A DNA stretch of 64,000 bases from Collimonas arenae (GTDB lineage Bacteria; Pseudomonadota; Gammaproteobacteria; Burkholderiales; Burkholderiaceae_D), in the NCBI RefSeq assembly GCF_000786695.1, contig NZ_CP009962.1, forward strand, positions 1,054,001 through 1,118,000, read 5' to 3'. The position numbers and the translations under genes were made by a program. The notes under the pieces were generated by a model. The model saw only the letters and a program-made list of their open reading frames with translations, did no database searches and was not told where the DNA came from. Below, piece after piece: positions 37,449 through 45,164 of this stretch. Position 1 is the first letter of the stretch; each line of letters starts with the position of its first letter.

Positions 37449-38710
37449 TGTTGTGTCTCCTGTGGAGCGGTAGCGCTGGCTTGCTGGCCTTGGGCAGAGC
37501 CTGTTTGCGCACCGCCAAGCAGGGCCGAGCCGATGAAGCCGCCGTTGGCTGGAGGCGGGGCGATGATGACCGAGATCTTGTCGGACAATTTGTCAGCCAT
37601 GGTTTTCTGGATCAGCAAGGGATTCTTCGAGATCAGCGCGCCGTCGCGTTCAAGCTGGGCGCTGGTGACCTTGCCAATGGTTTCCAGGCGATAGGCTTCG
37701 ACGTCGGCCAGTTTGTGGCGCGAATCGGCTTCGCCCGACGCTTCGATACGGCGTGCTTCTGCGCTGCCCTCGGCGGTCTTGATGCGCGACACTTTTTCTG
37801 CCTCGGCTTCATACTGGCGTTGTTCAATCTGTTTTTGCTTGAACGGCAGCACATGCTTCATGGCTTCTTCCTGGGCCTTGGCGGCGATGATCTGTTCGTT
37901 GCCCGCCGCTTCGGCCGATTTCTCGCGTTTGACCTTGTCGGCTTCGGCTTCCAGTTCGGTTTGCTGGACTTGCTTGCTTTTCAATTCGAGCGTGTATTTC
38001 ATTTTTTCGCTTTCTAGTTCCTCGGCCAGCAATTTTTCCATGCCCTGGCGATATTCCGGCGGCAGGTCTACCTGGCCCATCTGCACGCCGCGCAGGATGA
38101 TGCCGTCAGCAGCCAGCTTGGGTTTCAATTCGTTTTCTATTTCTTTCTGGATCTCGCCGCGCTTGGTGGAAAAGATGTCGCGCACCGAATAACGGGTAAA
38201 GGATTTGTAGATCACGCCTTGCACCATCGGCTCGACGATTTCGCCGTTGATGTCAGTGGGCAGTTTTTGCGCGATGGCAGCCAGCCTGGTTGGATCGATG
38301 GTATAGCGTATGGTCAGATCCACGCCCAGCGACAGACCCTCGATCGACTGGAAGGGCGCTTCGCCATTTGCCTTGCTGCTGCGCACCGGGCGGTATACCT
38401 GGTCCAGCAGCGAGTAGCGCCGCAATTCATGCAGGCCGGGGATGACCACCACCAGCCCTTCTTTTATCTCAGTAGCGCTGCCTGTCAGCTTGTTGGTGCG
38501 GATACCGACTTCACCCGGTTCCAGGGTTTTGAACGGCGGGTGGGTAAACAATGCGTAGCCGCTGCCGCCTATCAGGGCAATCGCCAGCAACAGTACCCAG
38601 GCACGCCGCGCGGTGCGGCCCAGGCTGGCCAGCGCGGCGCCGATCGCTGAAATGGTGGTGGTGAGCAGTGCAAGTAAACCTTGCAGCAGTGATTCGAGCC
38701 GTTCAGACAT
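37445..38710 (-). CDS. SPFH/Band 7 (prohibitin/flotillin-like) membrane protein
   Basis: A 421-residue membrane-anchored scaffold. One helix at about residues 36-56 is followed by the Band 7 domain (LEPGEVGIRTNKLTG, then VDLTIRYTIDP and YSVRDIFSTKRGEI) and a long coiled coil rich in Glu, Ala and Lys (about 225-365). Such proteins oligomerise into membrane microdomain scaffolds or protease regulators (HflK/C-like). ATG 38710 has an AGGGGAA ribosome site; the frame continues upstream to 39136 but with no matching features. The coupled downstream gene encodes an SH3-like protein. A divergent two-component system starts 331 bases away. Confidence 0.9.
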   Translation of the reverse strand: MSERLESLLQGLLALLTTTISAIGAALASLGRTARRAWVLLLAIALIGGSGYALFTHPPFKTLEPGEVGIRTNKLTGSATEIKEGLVVVIPGLHELRRYSLLDQVYRPVRSSKANGEAPFQSIEGLSLGVDLTIRYTIDPTRLAAIAQKLPTDINGEIVEPMVQGVIYKSFTRYSVRDIFSTKRGEIQKEIENELKPKLAADGIILRGVQMGQVDLPPEYRQGMEKLLAEELESEKMKYTLELKSKQVQQTELEAEADKVKREKSAEAAGNEQIIAAKAQEEAMKHVLPFKQKQIEQRQYEAEAEKVSRIKTAEGSAEARRIEASGEADSRHKLADVEAYRLETIGKVTSAQLERDGALISKNPLLIQKTMADKLSDKISVIIAPPPANGGFIGSALLGGAQTGSAQGQQASATAPQETQQ

Positions 38711-39041
38711 GATATTTCCCCTGGTTGATGTGGTAATTCGACGGTTGGGAGCGGCATGCAACGCTTTTCCCTGGGAAGAATCTTGCGCGCCGGATGGCGG
38801 AAGTAACAATGGGCAGGGATGGGCAGTTGGGTTATCCGGCAACGGTGAATGCTCCGCAACGTCGCAGTCTGGTAAGCCTTGTGAATAAATACTCACAGCG
38901 CGGCACAGACAATTCATGGGAAAGCGCGGATACTTCCACAAAGCTCGGCTCACGCAAGGGAATTCAAAGGCACGGAGGGACGCTTGCCTGTAAAAGTCCG
39001 GCGGCGAGGGGCGTATTGAGGGTAGAAGCAGCGGAGAAAAA

Positions 39042-39758
39042 ATGTCAAAGCAAGCGTTAAAAGTAGCGGTAATCGAAGACGACATCCCTACCAGCAACCA
39101 GCTCAAGGGCTGGATCGAATCGGCCAAGCCTGGCATCCAGGTGGATCAGTGGCATACGCGCGACGATGCCGAGGCGGCGCTGGCGCGTGAAAACTATGAC
39201 GTGGTGGTGCTCGATATCGAACTGGGGCGCGAACGCCATGCCGGCGTCGCCATCATCAACGCCATCAACAAAGGCCAGGCGACGCCGGTACTGGTAGTGT
39301 CTGCTATGCCGGCCACCATCTACCGTAGCATCATGAAGGCGCTGGATGCCTGGGATTACCTGCAAAAGGCCACCTTCGAGGAATCCGATTTCATCGATAC
39401 CTTCCTCGAAATCCTGCGCGCCGCCAAGGACCGCAACAGCGCGAAAGAAATTACGCCGGCGGCCAACGGCAACGAGCTTTCCATCGATCCGTTGCGCCAG
39501 AAGACACCGATCTGGCGCGCGCAACGCATCAACCTGCCGCTGACGGCGCAACGCCTGCTGGCGGCGCTGTACGAGCACCGCGGCCAGGTGGTGACCTATG
39601 AACAGTTGTTCCAGGTGGTCAAAAGCGGGCGCAATCGCGACAACATCCGCAAGCACGTCAGCACCATCCGCGATGCGTTTCGCGAGGTCGATCCGGAGTT
39701 CGCTTGCATTGAAAATATCCCGATGCGCGGTTTTCGCTGGGTAGACCAGGAAACCTGA
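39042..39758 (+). CDS. OmpR/PhoB-type response regulator
   Basis: A 238-residue regulator. The receiver has the acidic pair Asp13/Asp14, the phosphorylation site Asp58 in VVLDIELG and the conserved Lys in YLQKAT. The C-terminal winged helix (LPLTAQRLLAALYEHRGQVVTYEQL in part, then NIRKHVSTIRDAF, FRWV) binds DNA. A histidine kinase gene follows 34 bases downstream. The 331-base gap upstream, toward the SPFH gene, holds both divergent promoters but no clear motif was found. Confidence 0.93.
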   Translation: MSKQALKVAVIEDDIPTSNQLKGWIESAKPGIQVDQWHTRDDAEAALARENYDVVVLDIELGRERHAGVAIINAINKGQATPVLVVSAMPATIYRSIMKALDAWDYLQKATFEESDFIDTFLEILRAAKDRNSAKEITPAANGNELSIDPLRQKTPIWRAQRINLPLTAQRLLAALYEHRGQVVTYEQLFQVVKSGRNRDNIRKHVSTIRDAFREVDPEFACIENIPMRGFRWVDQET

Positions 39759-39792
39759 TGCTTGGCCACCTCAACAGCGGGAGCGCGCGCCC

Positions 39793-41871
39793 ATGAAGAT
39801 CAGTCTTCCGAATCTTGCCCAATACCGCTTGCGTATCCTGTTTCGTGGCGCCTTCCTGCTGCTGGCGTTGGCGACCATTGCGATGGCTCTGTACGTGCTG
39901 CAGCAGGAAAAGCAGCTGAGCTACAAGAATTACCAAGCCAATTTTCGCAAGACCAGCGACCAGATCCTGGCCACCTTGCGCCATCCGGCCGGACAACTGG
40001 CGCTGTTGAATCCTCGCACCGAAAATGGCGATGCCGCTTCGGCTGGGCTGCACCCGGTATTGCTGCCATTTTCCTCACTCGATTTCGACGACCAGAACAA
40101 GGTCCAGCAAGCCGTCACCATGTCCGGCTGCCTGGTGCAGTACGGCGATAGCGGCGCGCTATGCGTCGCCATTGGCAACAACCCGTGGGCGGGCGGTTTC
40201 ATCTATGTTGCCGGCAGTTTCGTCAGCAACGAATTGATGCCGCACCAGCGCGGCGAGCAGGATATCGGTGACGCGCACCGGGTGCGGGTGACTGTGGCGC
40301 TGCGCGGACAGACCTATCGCTGGATCGCGCCGTTTGAAAAGAATGGCGACCCCAATGCAGTGCAAGCGCATGGCGCACATGGCCGCCTGACCGGATTTCT
40401 CGATGATGATAGTGGCCTCGTGGGAGCCAAGCCGGTCAAGGATTTTCGCGGCTGGATCTGGCAAAGCACATTGTGCAGCAAGCCCGGGCAGGGCGAAGAA
40501 AATAAGGATTGTCCGCGCAGTTCGTTTTTCTCGTTGCGGCTGCCAGTGGGAGTCTTGCAAGACGCTCTGTTCCAGAAAAATGTCCCCGTCTGGCCACCGG
40601 CCGACCTGGATAAGATCCAGGTGCGGATAGAGGTCTTGTCTCCGGGAGATGGACCGCTGCTGCTCGACAGCAAAAGCGCAAGCGCAGCCAGGGCCTTTGT
40701 CGTGGGCGACCTTGCTTCTCTGCTGTTGCCGGGCGAGAGCTTGCGGATCAGGAAGCGTGGTGCAGCAAACAACACCGACCTAGTCAGCCTGATAGGAGCC
40801 GAAGATCATCCGGATGACAGTTCGCGCCTGCTTAGCCGCCTGGTGCGCCGCCTGCCTGTAGACGAAGTGGGCGTGCCGAACGAAAGCCGCGAATCTGTCG
40901 TGACGTCGGCGGGAATCTATGATGTGACCCTGACGGGCGACGAACGCAGCGTCAACCGCAGCCTGGGCGTGGTGGCTGCGCGCGTGTCATGGTTTGTCGG
41001 CGCGATGCTACTGGCATTGTTCGTCGCGTGGCTGGTCATCGAGATCGGTATCATCCGCCGCATCACATTGCTGACCTGGCGCGCAGCCAAGGTATCGAAA
41101 ATCGTCAAAGGATCAGGCGGCCTCGACCAATTCGACCTCACCGATTTGCGCGGCGCGGATGAGCTAGGCGTGCTGGCAAGCTGCCTGCACGACTTGCTCA
41201 GGCGCGTCAGGGAAGATCTTGAGCGCGAGGAAATCCGCGCCGAGCAGGAAAAAGAAATGTGGCATGCGGTGGGTCATGAAATCATGTCGCCGTTGCAATC
41301 GCTGATGGCGTTGCAGGGCGCGGCAGAAAACCAGAGCAGCCGTTACATCAACCGCATGCAGCAGGCGATACGGGTGCTGTATGGCAGCGCGTCTCCCAGC
41401 GAAGCGTTTCAATCCACAGTACTGCAGGTAACGGCCATCGACATCAGCGCTTTTCTTGGCAACGTCGCCGACAATGCACCGCTGGTCGGCATCGCCAACG
41501 TCAGGTTTTCCGGCGGTCAGCCAGGCGTGATGGTGAGAGCGGATGATTATTCGCTGGAGGATGTCGTCACGCACGTCCTGCGCAACGCCGACCGCTGTCG
41601 CCAACCGGGATCCATGATCTCCATCGACCTGAAAACGACCGAAACCGCCGTCACCATCGCCATCCACAATGAGGGGCCGCATATCGCCGAAGAACTGATC
41701 GACAAGATTTTCGAATACGGCGTCTCCGACCAACTGGATGCCGGTGCGAATGGCAACCGGGGACAGGGGTTGTTTGTCGCCAAGACTTATATGGCCAAGA
41801 TGGGCGGGACCATTACTGCGCAAAATGTTGCGGATGGGGTGGTGTTTTCCTTGGGGTTGCAACGCGTGTGA
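39793..41871 (+). CDS. Membrane sensor histidine kinase
   Basis: A 692-residue kinase paired with the preceding response regulator. It has an N-terminal membrane helix (residues 17-35), a large periplasmic sensor region of about 350 residues without a recognised fold, a second helix near 398-420, a HAMP-like linker and the kinase core. The phospho-acceptor His495 is in VGHEIMSPLQSL. The ATP-binding domain has an N-box-like VLRNADRC and a late G-box GNRGQGLFVAKTYMAKMGG (in part). The N box is slightly divergent (N-A-D instead of N-A-V/I), and nothing else is missing. Signal unknown. Confidence 0.92.
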   Translation: MKISLPNLAQYRLRILFRGAFLLLALATIAMALYVLQQEKQLSYKNYQANFRKTSDQILATLRHPAGQLALLNPRTENGDAASAGLHPVLLPFSSLDFDDQNKVQQAVTMSGCLVQYGDSGALCVAIGNNPWAGGFIYVAGSFVSNELMPHQRGEQDIGDAHRVRVTVALRGQTYRWIAPFEKNGDPNAVQAHGAHGRLTGFLDDDSGLVGAKPVKDFRGWIWQSTLCSKPGQGEENKDCPRSSFFSLRLPVGVLQDALFQKNVPVWPPADLDKIQVRIEVLSPGDGPLLLDSKSASAARAFVVGDLASLLLPGESLRIRKRGAANNTDLVSLIGAEDHPDDSSRLLSRLVRRLPVDEVGVPNESRESVVTSAGIYDVTLTGDERSVNRSLGVVAARVSWFVGAMLLALFVAWLVIEIGIIRRITLLTWRAAKVSKIVKGSGGLDQFDLTDLRGADELGVLASCLHDLLRRVREDLEREEIRAEQEKEMWHAVGHEIMSPLQSLMALQGAAENQSSRYINRMQQAIRVLYGSASPSEAFQSTVLQVTAIDISAFLGNVADNAPLVGIANVRFSGGQPGVMVRADDYSLEDVVTHVLRNADRCRQPGSMISIDLKTTETAVTIAIHNEGPHIAEELIDKIFEYGVSDQLDAGANGNRGQGLFVAKTYMAKMGGTITAQNVADGVVFSLGLQRV

Positions 41872-42108
41872 TTTTGATTCGGAATTGACGGCAATTCCTT
41901 TAGATTTAATAAATTCAAATGCATCTTGTCCTCCACGGCTATCGAAAGGTCGATCCTCCATTTTTCCGCGCCATGCTGTAACGGGAAAAAGCATCTTTCG
42001 TTAAAAATTGAACACGAAAATTTAACGACTCGTCATTTCTCATCTAATCAAAATAGTATTGAAACCTGACCCAGCGTCCGCAAGATGATGTCTGTATCTC
42101 CTGCCTGC

Positions 42109-42134
42109 GAAAATTGACAGGGAAAATTGACAGG
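42109..42134 (+). repeat. Exact 13-bp tandem repeat upstream of the lectin gene
   Basis: GAAAATTGACAGG occurs twice back to back (42109-42121 and 42122-42134), each containing TTGACA, a consensus -35 hexamer. AATTGACAGG occurs again at 44979-44988 inside the island. The repeat lies about 120 bases before the lectin ATG and could be a duplicated promoter or operator element. The surrounding gap 41872-42252 is AT-rich and otherwise shows nothing clear. Confidence 0.7.
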
Positions 42135-42252
42135 TATTTATTGCGCAGGTCACTTGCTAATATGAATGGGCATCATCGCGGTGACACGTATGTCGTGGTC
42201 ACAGAAGTGTTTTAGTTTGTCACTTTACTCAACTCAATCCAGGAGTTTAAAA

Positions 42253-42525
42253 ATGTCAAATCAAACTGCAGCCGTTTCATGGGGAACAAGCGCTCCTTCG
42301 ATCCGTGTTTATACTTCCAATGGTTCTACAATCACTGAACGTTGCTACGACGGATCGAAGGGTTGGTACACGGGCGCATTCAAGCAACCAGGTGAAAATG
42401 CCTCTGCAACCAGCTGGCTGAACGGAAACACTATCCATATCCGCGTCTATGCAACCACTGGCAGCCAAACGACTGAGTGGTGCTGGGATGGCGAAGGTTG
42501 GTATAAAGGCGCCTACACCGGCTAA
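42253..42525 (+). CDS. RSL-type fucose-binding lectin
   Basis: A 90-residue lectin built of two similar halves of about 45 residues ([20 protein letters not shown] and [19 protein letters not shown]), each followed by GWYTGAF or GWYKGAY. It matches from memory the Ralstonia solanacearum lectin RSL closely across the whole length, including the length itself; RSL forms a trimer that makes a six-bladed propeller binding L-fucose. The Arg, Glu and Trp/Tyr residues used for fucose in that fold are present in both halves. There is no signal peptide. ATG 42253 has an AGGAG ribosome site at 42241-42245; a longer frame to 42166 lacks one. It stands alone and may bind plant or fungal fucosylated surfaces. 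Confidence 0.93.
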   Translation: MSNQTAAVSWGTSAPSIRVYTSNGSTITERCYDGSKGWYTGAFKQPGENASATSWLNGNTIHIRVYATTGSQTTEWCWDGEGWYKGAYTG

Positions 42526-43259
42526 TTTGCGCCAATGAGGCGCGGAACAAATCAAATTCCACGCGCTCATCGACAATAGGTGAGGACCGGGTCTTGCAAC
42601 GACACGAATGCTGTTTATTGTTGACCCGTTTTTTGCCTAATAAAATCCGCTCCTTGATCCGTAAACTGTCTAGGGCAAGGAGTCGATTTTTCACATGTTG
42701 CAGAGTTGTGTAGAAGTTGCGGAACTTGCTCTCTGGCAATCACCAAACACCCACTCATCACCCGCACCCGTATCGGCGTCTGCGGTGTAAATCCCAGCCC
42801 GCTGCAACCACTCGTCTTGCAGATGAATCGCAACTTCTCTGTTGATACATTGGGTGAAGGAGCGCGCTTGGCAATTGGCCTTGAGCCGCTGCGTAATGGT
42901 GAGGCGAAAGAGTATTGAGTGGCTTGAGTGGCGTATGGTCCTAAATCGAAAGGACATGCGCGATGCAGCAAGAAATTTCAAATCGAAAAATAGGGTGGGA
43001 AACAGGTTTTCACTTGGGCGGTAAAGGGAAGGAAAGCTTTGGTCGCTGAATTTAATGGCACTGAATATTTTCACCATCGCGTTGCCAAACAAATGGAAGC
43101 GGCCGCAATTTCTTAGGCCGTGTAGCGACCTGCAATTTGTAATACAGCCCGTTCATTGTCGTAGTCATCCCGCATCGGCATAGCAAAACAGCGGCGCATG
43201 TGAGATTTCTGAGGTGGAGAGGTGGCGATGACGTTCACTTTCTACATTTGCAGAAACAA
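42526..43259. other. Gene-poor stretch between the lectin gene and the tRNA fragment
   Basis: I find no gene I can support here. Several overlapping frames of 70-133 residues exist on both strands (for example plus 42706-42918, minus 42691-43092) but none has a good ribosome site or recognisable domain, and they overlap each other. A hairpin-like element around 42533-42570 could end lectin transcription. The stretch may hold decayed mobile-element sequence next to the island edge. Confidence 0.4.
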
Positions 43260-43289
43260 TGAAAAAAGGCCCTCAAGTTTGAGAGCCTT
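43260..43289 (-). terminator. Rho-independent terminator downstream of the tRNA 3' fragment
   Basis: On the reverse strand, AAGGCTCTCAA and TTGAGGGCCTT form an 11-bp stem with one G-T wobble (43266-43276 / 43279-43289), followed by a T-run (complement of the A residues at 43262-43267). It sits ten bases beyond the CCA of the tRNA-like 3' end, as expected for the original terminator of that tRNA gene. Confidence 0.8.
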
Positions 43290-43298
43290 ATATTCATT

Positions 43299-43322
43299 TG
43301 GTGCGAGAGCCGGAATCGAATT
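43299..43322 (-). other. tRNA 3'-end fragment, candidate attachment site (attL/attR)
   Basis: Read on the reverse strand, TTCGATTCCGGCTCTCGCACCA carries a T-loop (TTCGATT), part of a T-stem, a CTCTCGC acceptor half, the A discriminator and CCA, then leads to a terminator. Acceptor GCGAGAG with A73 would fit a tRNA-Leu. Upstream of the T-loop the sequence no longer forms a tRNA, so this is a truncated copy. Such 3' fragments remain where an integrative element has inserted into a tRNA gene; the orientation puts the element at higher coordinates. One base may be missing in the T-stem, so the isoacceptor is uncertain. Confidence 0.65.
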
Positions 43323-43369
43323 TCTTCGTTAAACCCGCGCAGATACTGGGTTTTCTTAATTTTTTTTAT

Positions 43370-43393
43370 AAAATACCAACAAAAATACCAGCA
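43370..43393. repeat. 12-bp tandem repeat next to the tRNA fragment
   Basis: AAAATACCAACA and AAAATACCAGCA (43370-43381, 43382-43393) are adjacent and differ at one base. Repeats of this AT-rich type beside a tRNA fragment resemble arm-type binding sites of tyrosine integrases. No integrase gene is in the window. Confidence 0.5.
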
Positions 43394-43721
43394 AAAAGAA
43401 AAATGTTCCAGCTGTCGGATTATTGCAACAGGGTGAGTTCTAACGATACGGCATGACATCCGCACCGGAGCTACCTGTCGTTCCTTTGAATTATATGTCA
43501 ACCGTGACAGCGCATTCTTCTTCGTCAAGATAAAAGCCATTTATTCTGGTAATCCGTGCAAAATCTAATTTTAGGGGTGCCATTTTACTGGCGCTGGTCG
43601 GCTCTGCCGCGCGACCAATACTCGTTACCCGGTTCGGTGGGAAGATAGTGCGTGAACTTCCTCAATACGACCTAACGGTAACCCCACTTTGAAATCGAAA
43701 TAGTCTACGTATAAAACGCAC

Positions 43722-44522
43722 ATGATGCGCGCAGAAAAGACGCAGAAGGGTAACCCACATAAGCTCACCGTGAATCAGCACATCTTTCCACGCGCGAGCA
43801 TGGATCGTTTTGCGACGAGCGGAGGGGTACATGTCCGCAGGCTGGATCATTCAGACAATATTATGTTCGGTACTGACAATCCGTATTTTTGCGCTCGTCG
43901 CGTATGGGACCATAAGACAGAGCACGGCTTGATGGTGGAAATAGAAAATAAATATCAAGATACAGCCGAACAAATTGCGTCCGGCTCCGTTCGCACTCTG
44001 TCGACTCATATGAATGAGTCAGTTACCGATTTGTATCTGATTTGGCAGCTTAGATTTAATCGATATTTGAATCCAATATCGGACACACTCCTCAAAGGCG
44101 TGGAACCAGATAGGAATTTAAGTAAAAATTCTCAGGAGGTGCTCGAGTCTAAGGGTGTTGTTTTCATGAAGCCAGAAGGAACTGTGCCAGGTCGTTTTAT
44201 GGCTGGTATCGGGATCAGTATTGCAATGGATCGGGAACGAAATCGAATGAAGAAAACTAAATGGGGAATACTTACCTCTGATGATGTCGAATTCATCGTT
44301 CCAGACAATTTCCTGAGATATTCCATCGTTCCCCTTTCTCCGACAGTCTGCTTGGCGGCAGAAATGCGAGATCAGAGAGTTGGCGTCGAACAGGTCGCTA
44401 CAATCAACGGGCTTGCTATTCAAGGTAGCCATCGCTACTACTTTGCAAGAGATTTGTCCCAATGCCCAGTTATACGGCCGATTCCACTGAATTTGCGCGC
44501 ATATTTTTTGTCGCAGAGATGA
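43722..44522 (+). CDS. DUF4238-like hypothetical protein
   Basis: A 266-residue protein, first gene inside the presumed island. The opening KLTVNQHIFPRASMDRFATSGGV and later KTKWGILTSDDVEFIVPDN with SIVPLSPTVCLAAE (shown in parts) resemble the layout of DUF4238 proteins, which usually begin with an H-x-[PI]-x-x-x-L/M-x-x-F segment and carry a late SD-x-P motif; the match is weak and is my inference. No signal peptide or membrane helix. DNA is AT-richer than the left part of the window. Two ATGs (43722, 43725) are possible. Function unknown. Confidence 0.65.
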   Translation: MMRAEKTQKGNPHKLTVNQHIFPRASMDRFATSGGVHVRRLDHSDNIMFGTDNPYFCARRVWDHKTEHGLMVEIENKYQDTAEQIASGSVRTLSTHMNESVTDLYLIWQLRFNRYLNPISDTLLKGVEPDRNLSKNSQEVLESKGVVFMKPEGTVPGRFMAGIGISIAMDRERNRMKKTKWGILTSDDVEFIVPDNFLRYSIVPLSPTVCLAAEMRDQRVGVEQVATINGLAIQGSHRYYFARDLSQCPVIRPIPLNLRAYFLSQR

Positions 44523-44548
44523 GCCAAATCTGATTCATCAGCGCGTGT

Positions 44549-44836
44549 ATGCATGCGAAGCCAGTTGAGCAAGCTAACGACGCAACCACCTACTACCAGC
44601 TTTTGTCAGAGTGGGAAGGCATCGTAGTTAAAAAGGCGGCGGTAAATAACTGGCCGTTGCATATCAATCTCAAAAAAATCGCCGCGCTCAGTCTGAGGCA
44701 TTGGCTAAATGATGTCTGCGTCGATTGTGGTGGCAAGGGCTTTAAACCGCTTGATTTGAATCCACGAGTCATTAGCGATACGCCTTGCCCTGTTTGTCTG
44801 GCCTCTGGTGTTAAACCAATTCAATGCGACAGGTAG
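44549..44836 (+). CDS. Phage-type protein with DnaJ-like zinc finger
   Basis: A 95-residue protein. The C-terminal half has two cysteine pairs, CVDCGGKG and CPVCLASG, 29 residues apart, like the zinc-binding repeats of DnaJ; the preceding LSLRHWLNDVC segment resembles small phage proteins and Q-type antiterminators that carry such a finger. This points to a prophage origin. No strong ribosome site is visible at ATG 44549. Role not established; RNA-polymerase or DNA binding is plausible. Confidence 0.65.
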   Translation: MHAKPVEQANDATTYYQLLSEWEGIVVKKAAVNNWPLHINLKKIAALSLRHWLNDVCVDCGGKGFKPLDLNPRVISDTPCPVCLASGVKPIQCDR

Positions 44837-45164
44837 CATTTCAAGCCGGTATCGGACATGTGCGCGGTGCTGGAAGATATGACGATTAGCGCCGGCAGGT
44901 GTGCGATGCGCAAACTGGCTAGCGACATGAGTTTCTAGAACAGATTTCCCCGATATGCGCGGAAGCTGTACCTATCACAATTGACAGGTTCAATTTTTAC
45001 GGCTTTAGTTTAGGCTCGGGCTCAGAAGGGCATTTTTTACTATGATTTCTCTGTGGGTGAAAACGTTAACAATTGAAAAATCTCCTCGAAATTATCTTTT
45101 TTTGCTAGTTCAGCAATGATGCTCTGCATACAATCCTGCCTTAATAAAATGAAGAAAGTAGACA
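44837..45164. other. Promoter region upstream of cdiB
   Basis: A 328-base AT-rich gap. It contains a third copy of AATTGACAGG (44979-44988) and a TATGAT -10-like hexamer near 45040, but no convincing paired -35 box. A 26-codon frame (44860-44940) has no ribosome site and is not called. Confidence 0.35.

Noticed and set aside
42431-43092. Four overlapping frames of 70-133 residues on both strands
   Set aside because: No ribosome site or known domain, and they exclude each other; treated as gene-poor sequence.
43299-43322. Complete tRNA gene on the reverse strand
   Set aside because: Only the T-loop-to-CCA part is present; the sequence upstream cannot form D- and anticodon arms.
44860-44940. 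26-codon frame upstream of cdiB
   Set aside because: Too short, no ribosome site and no recognisable feature.
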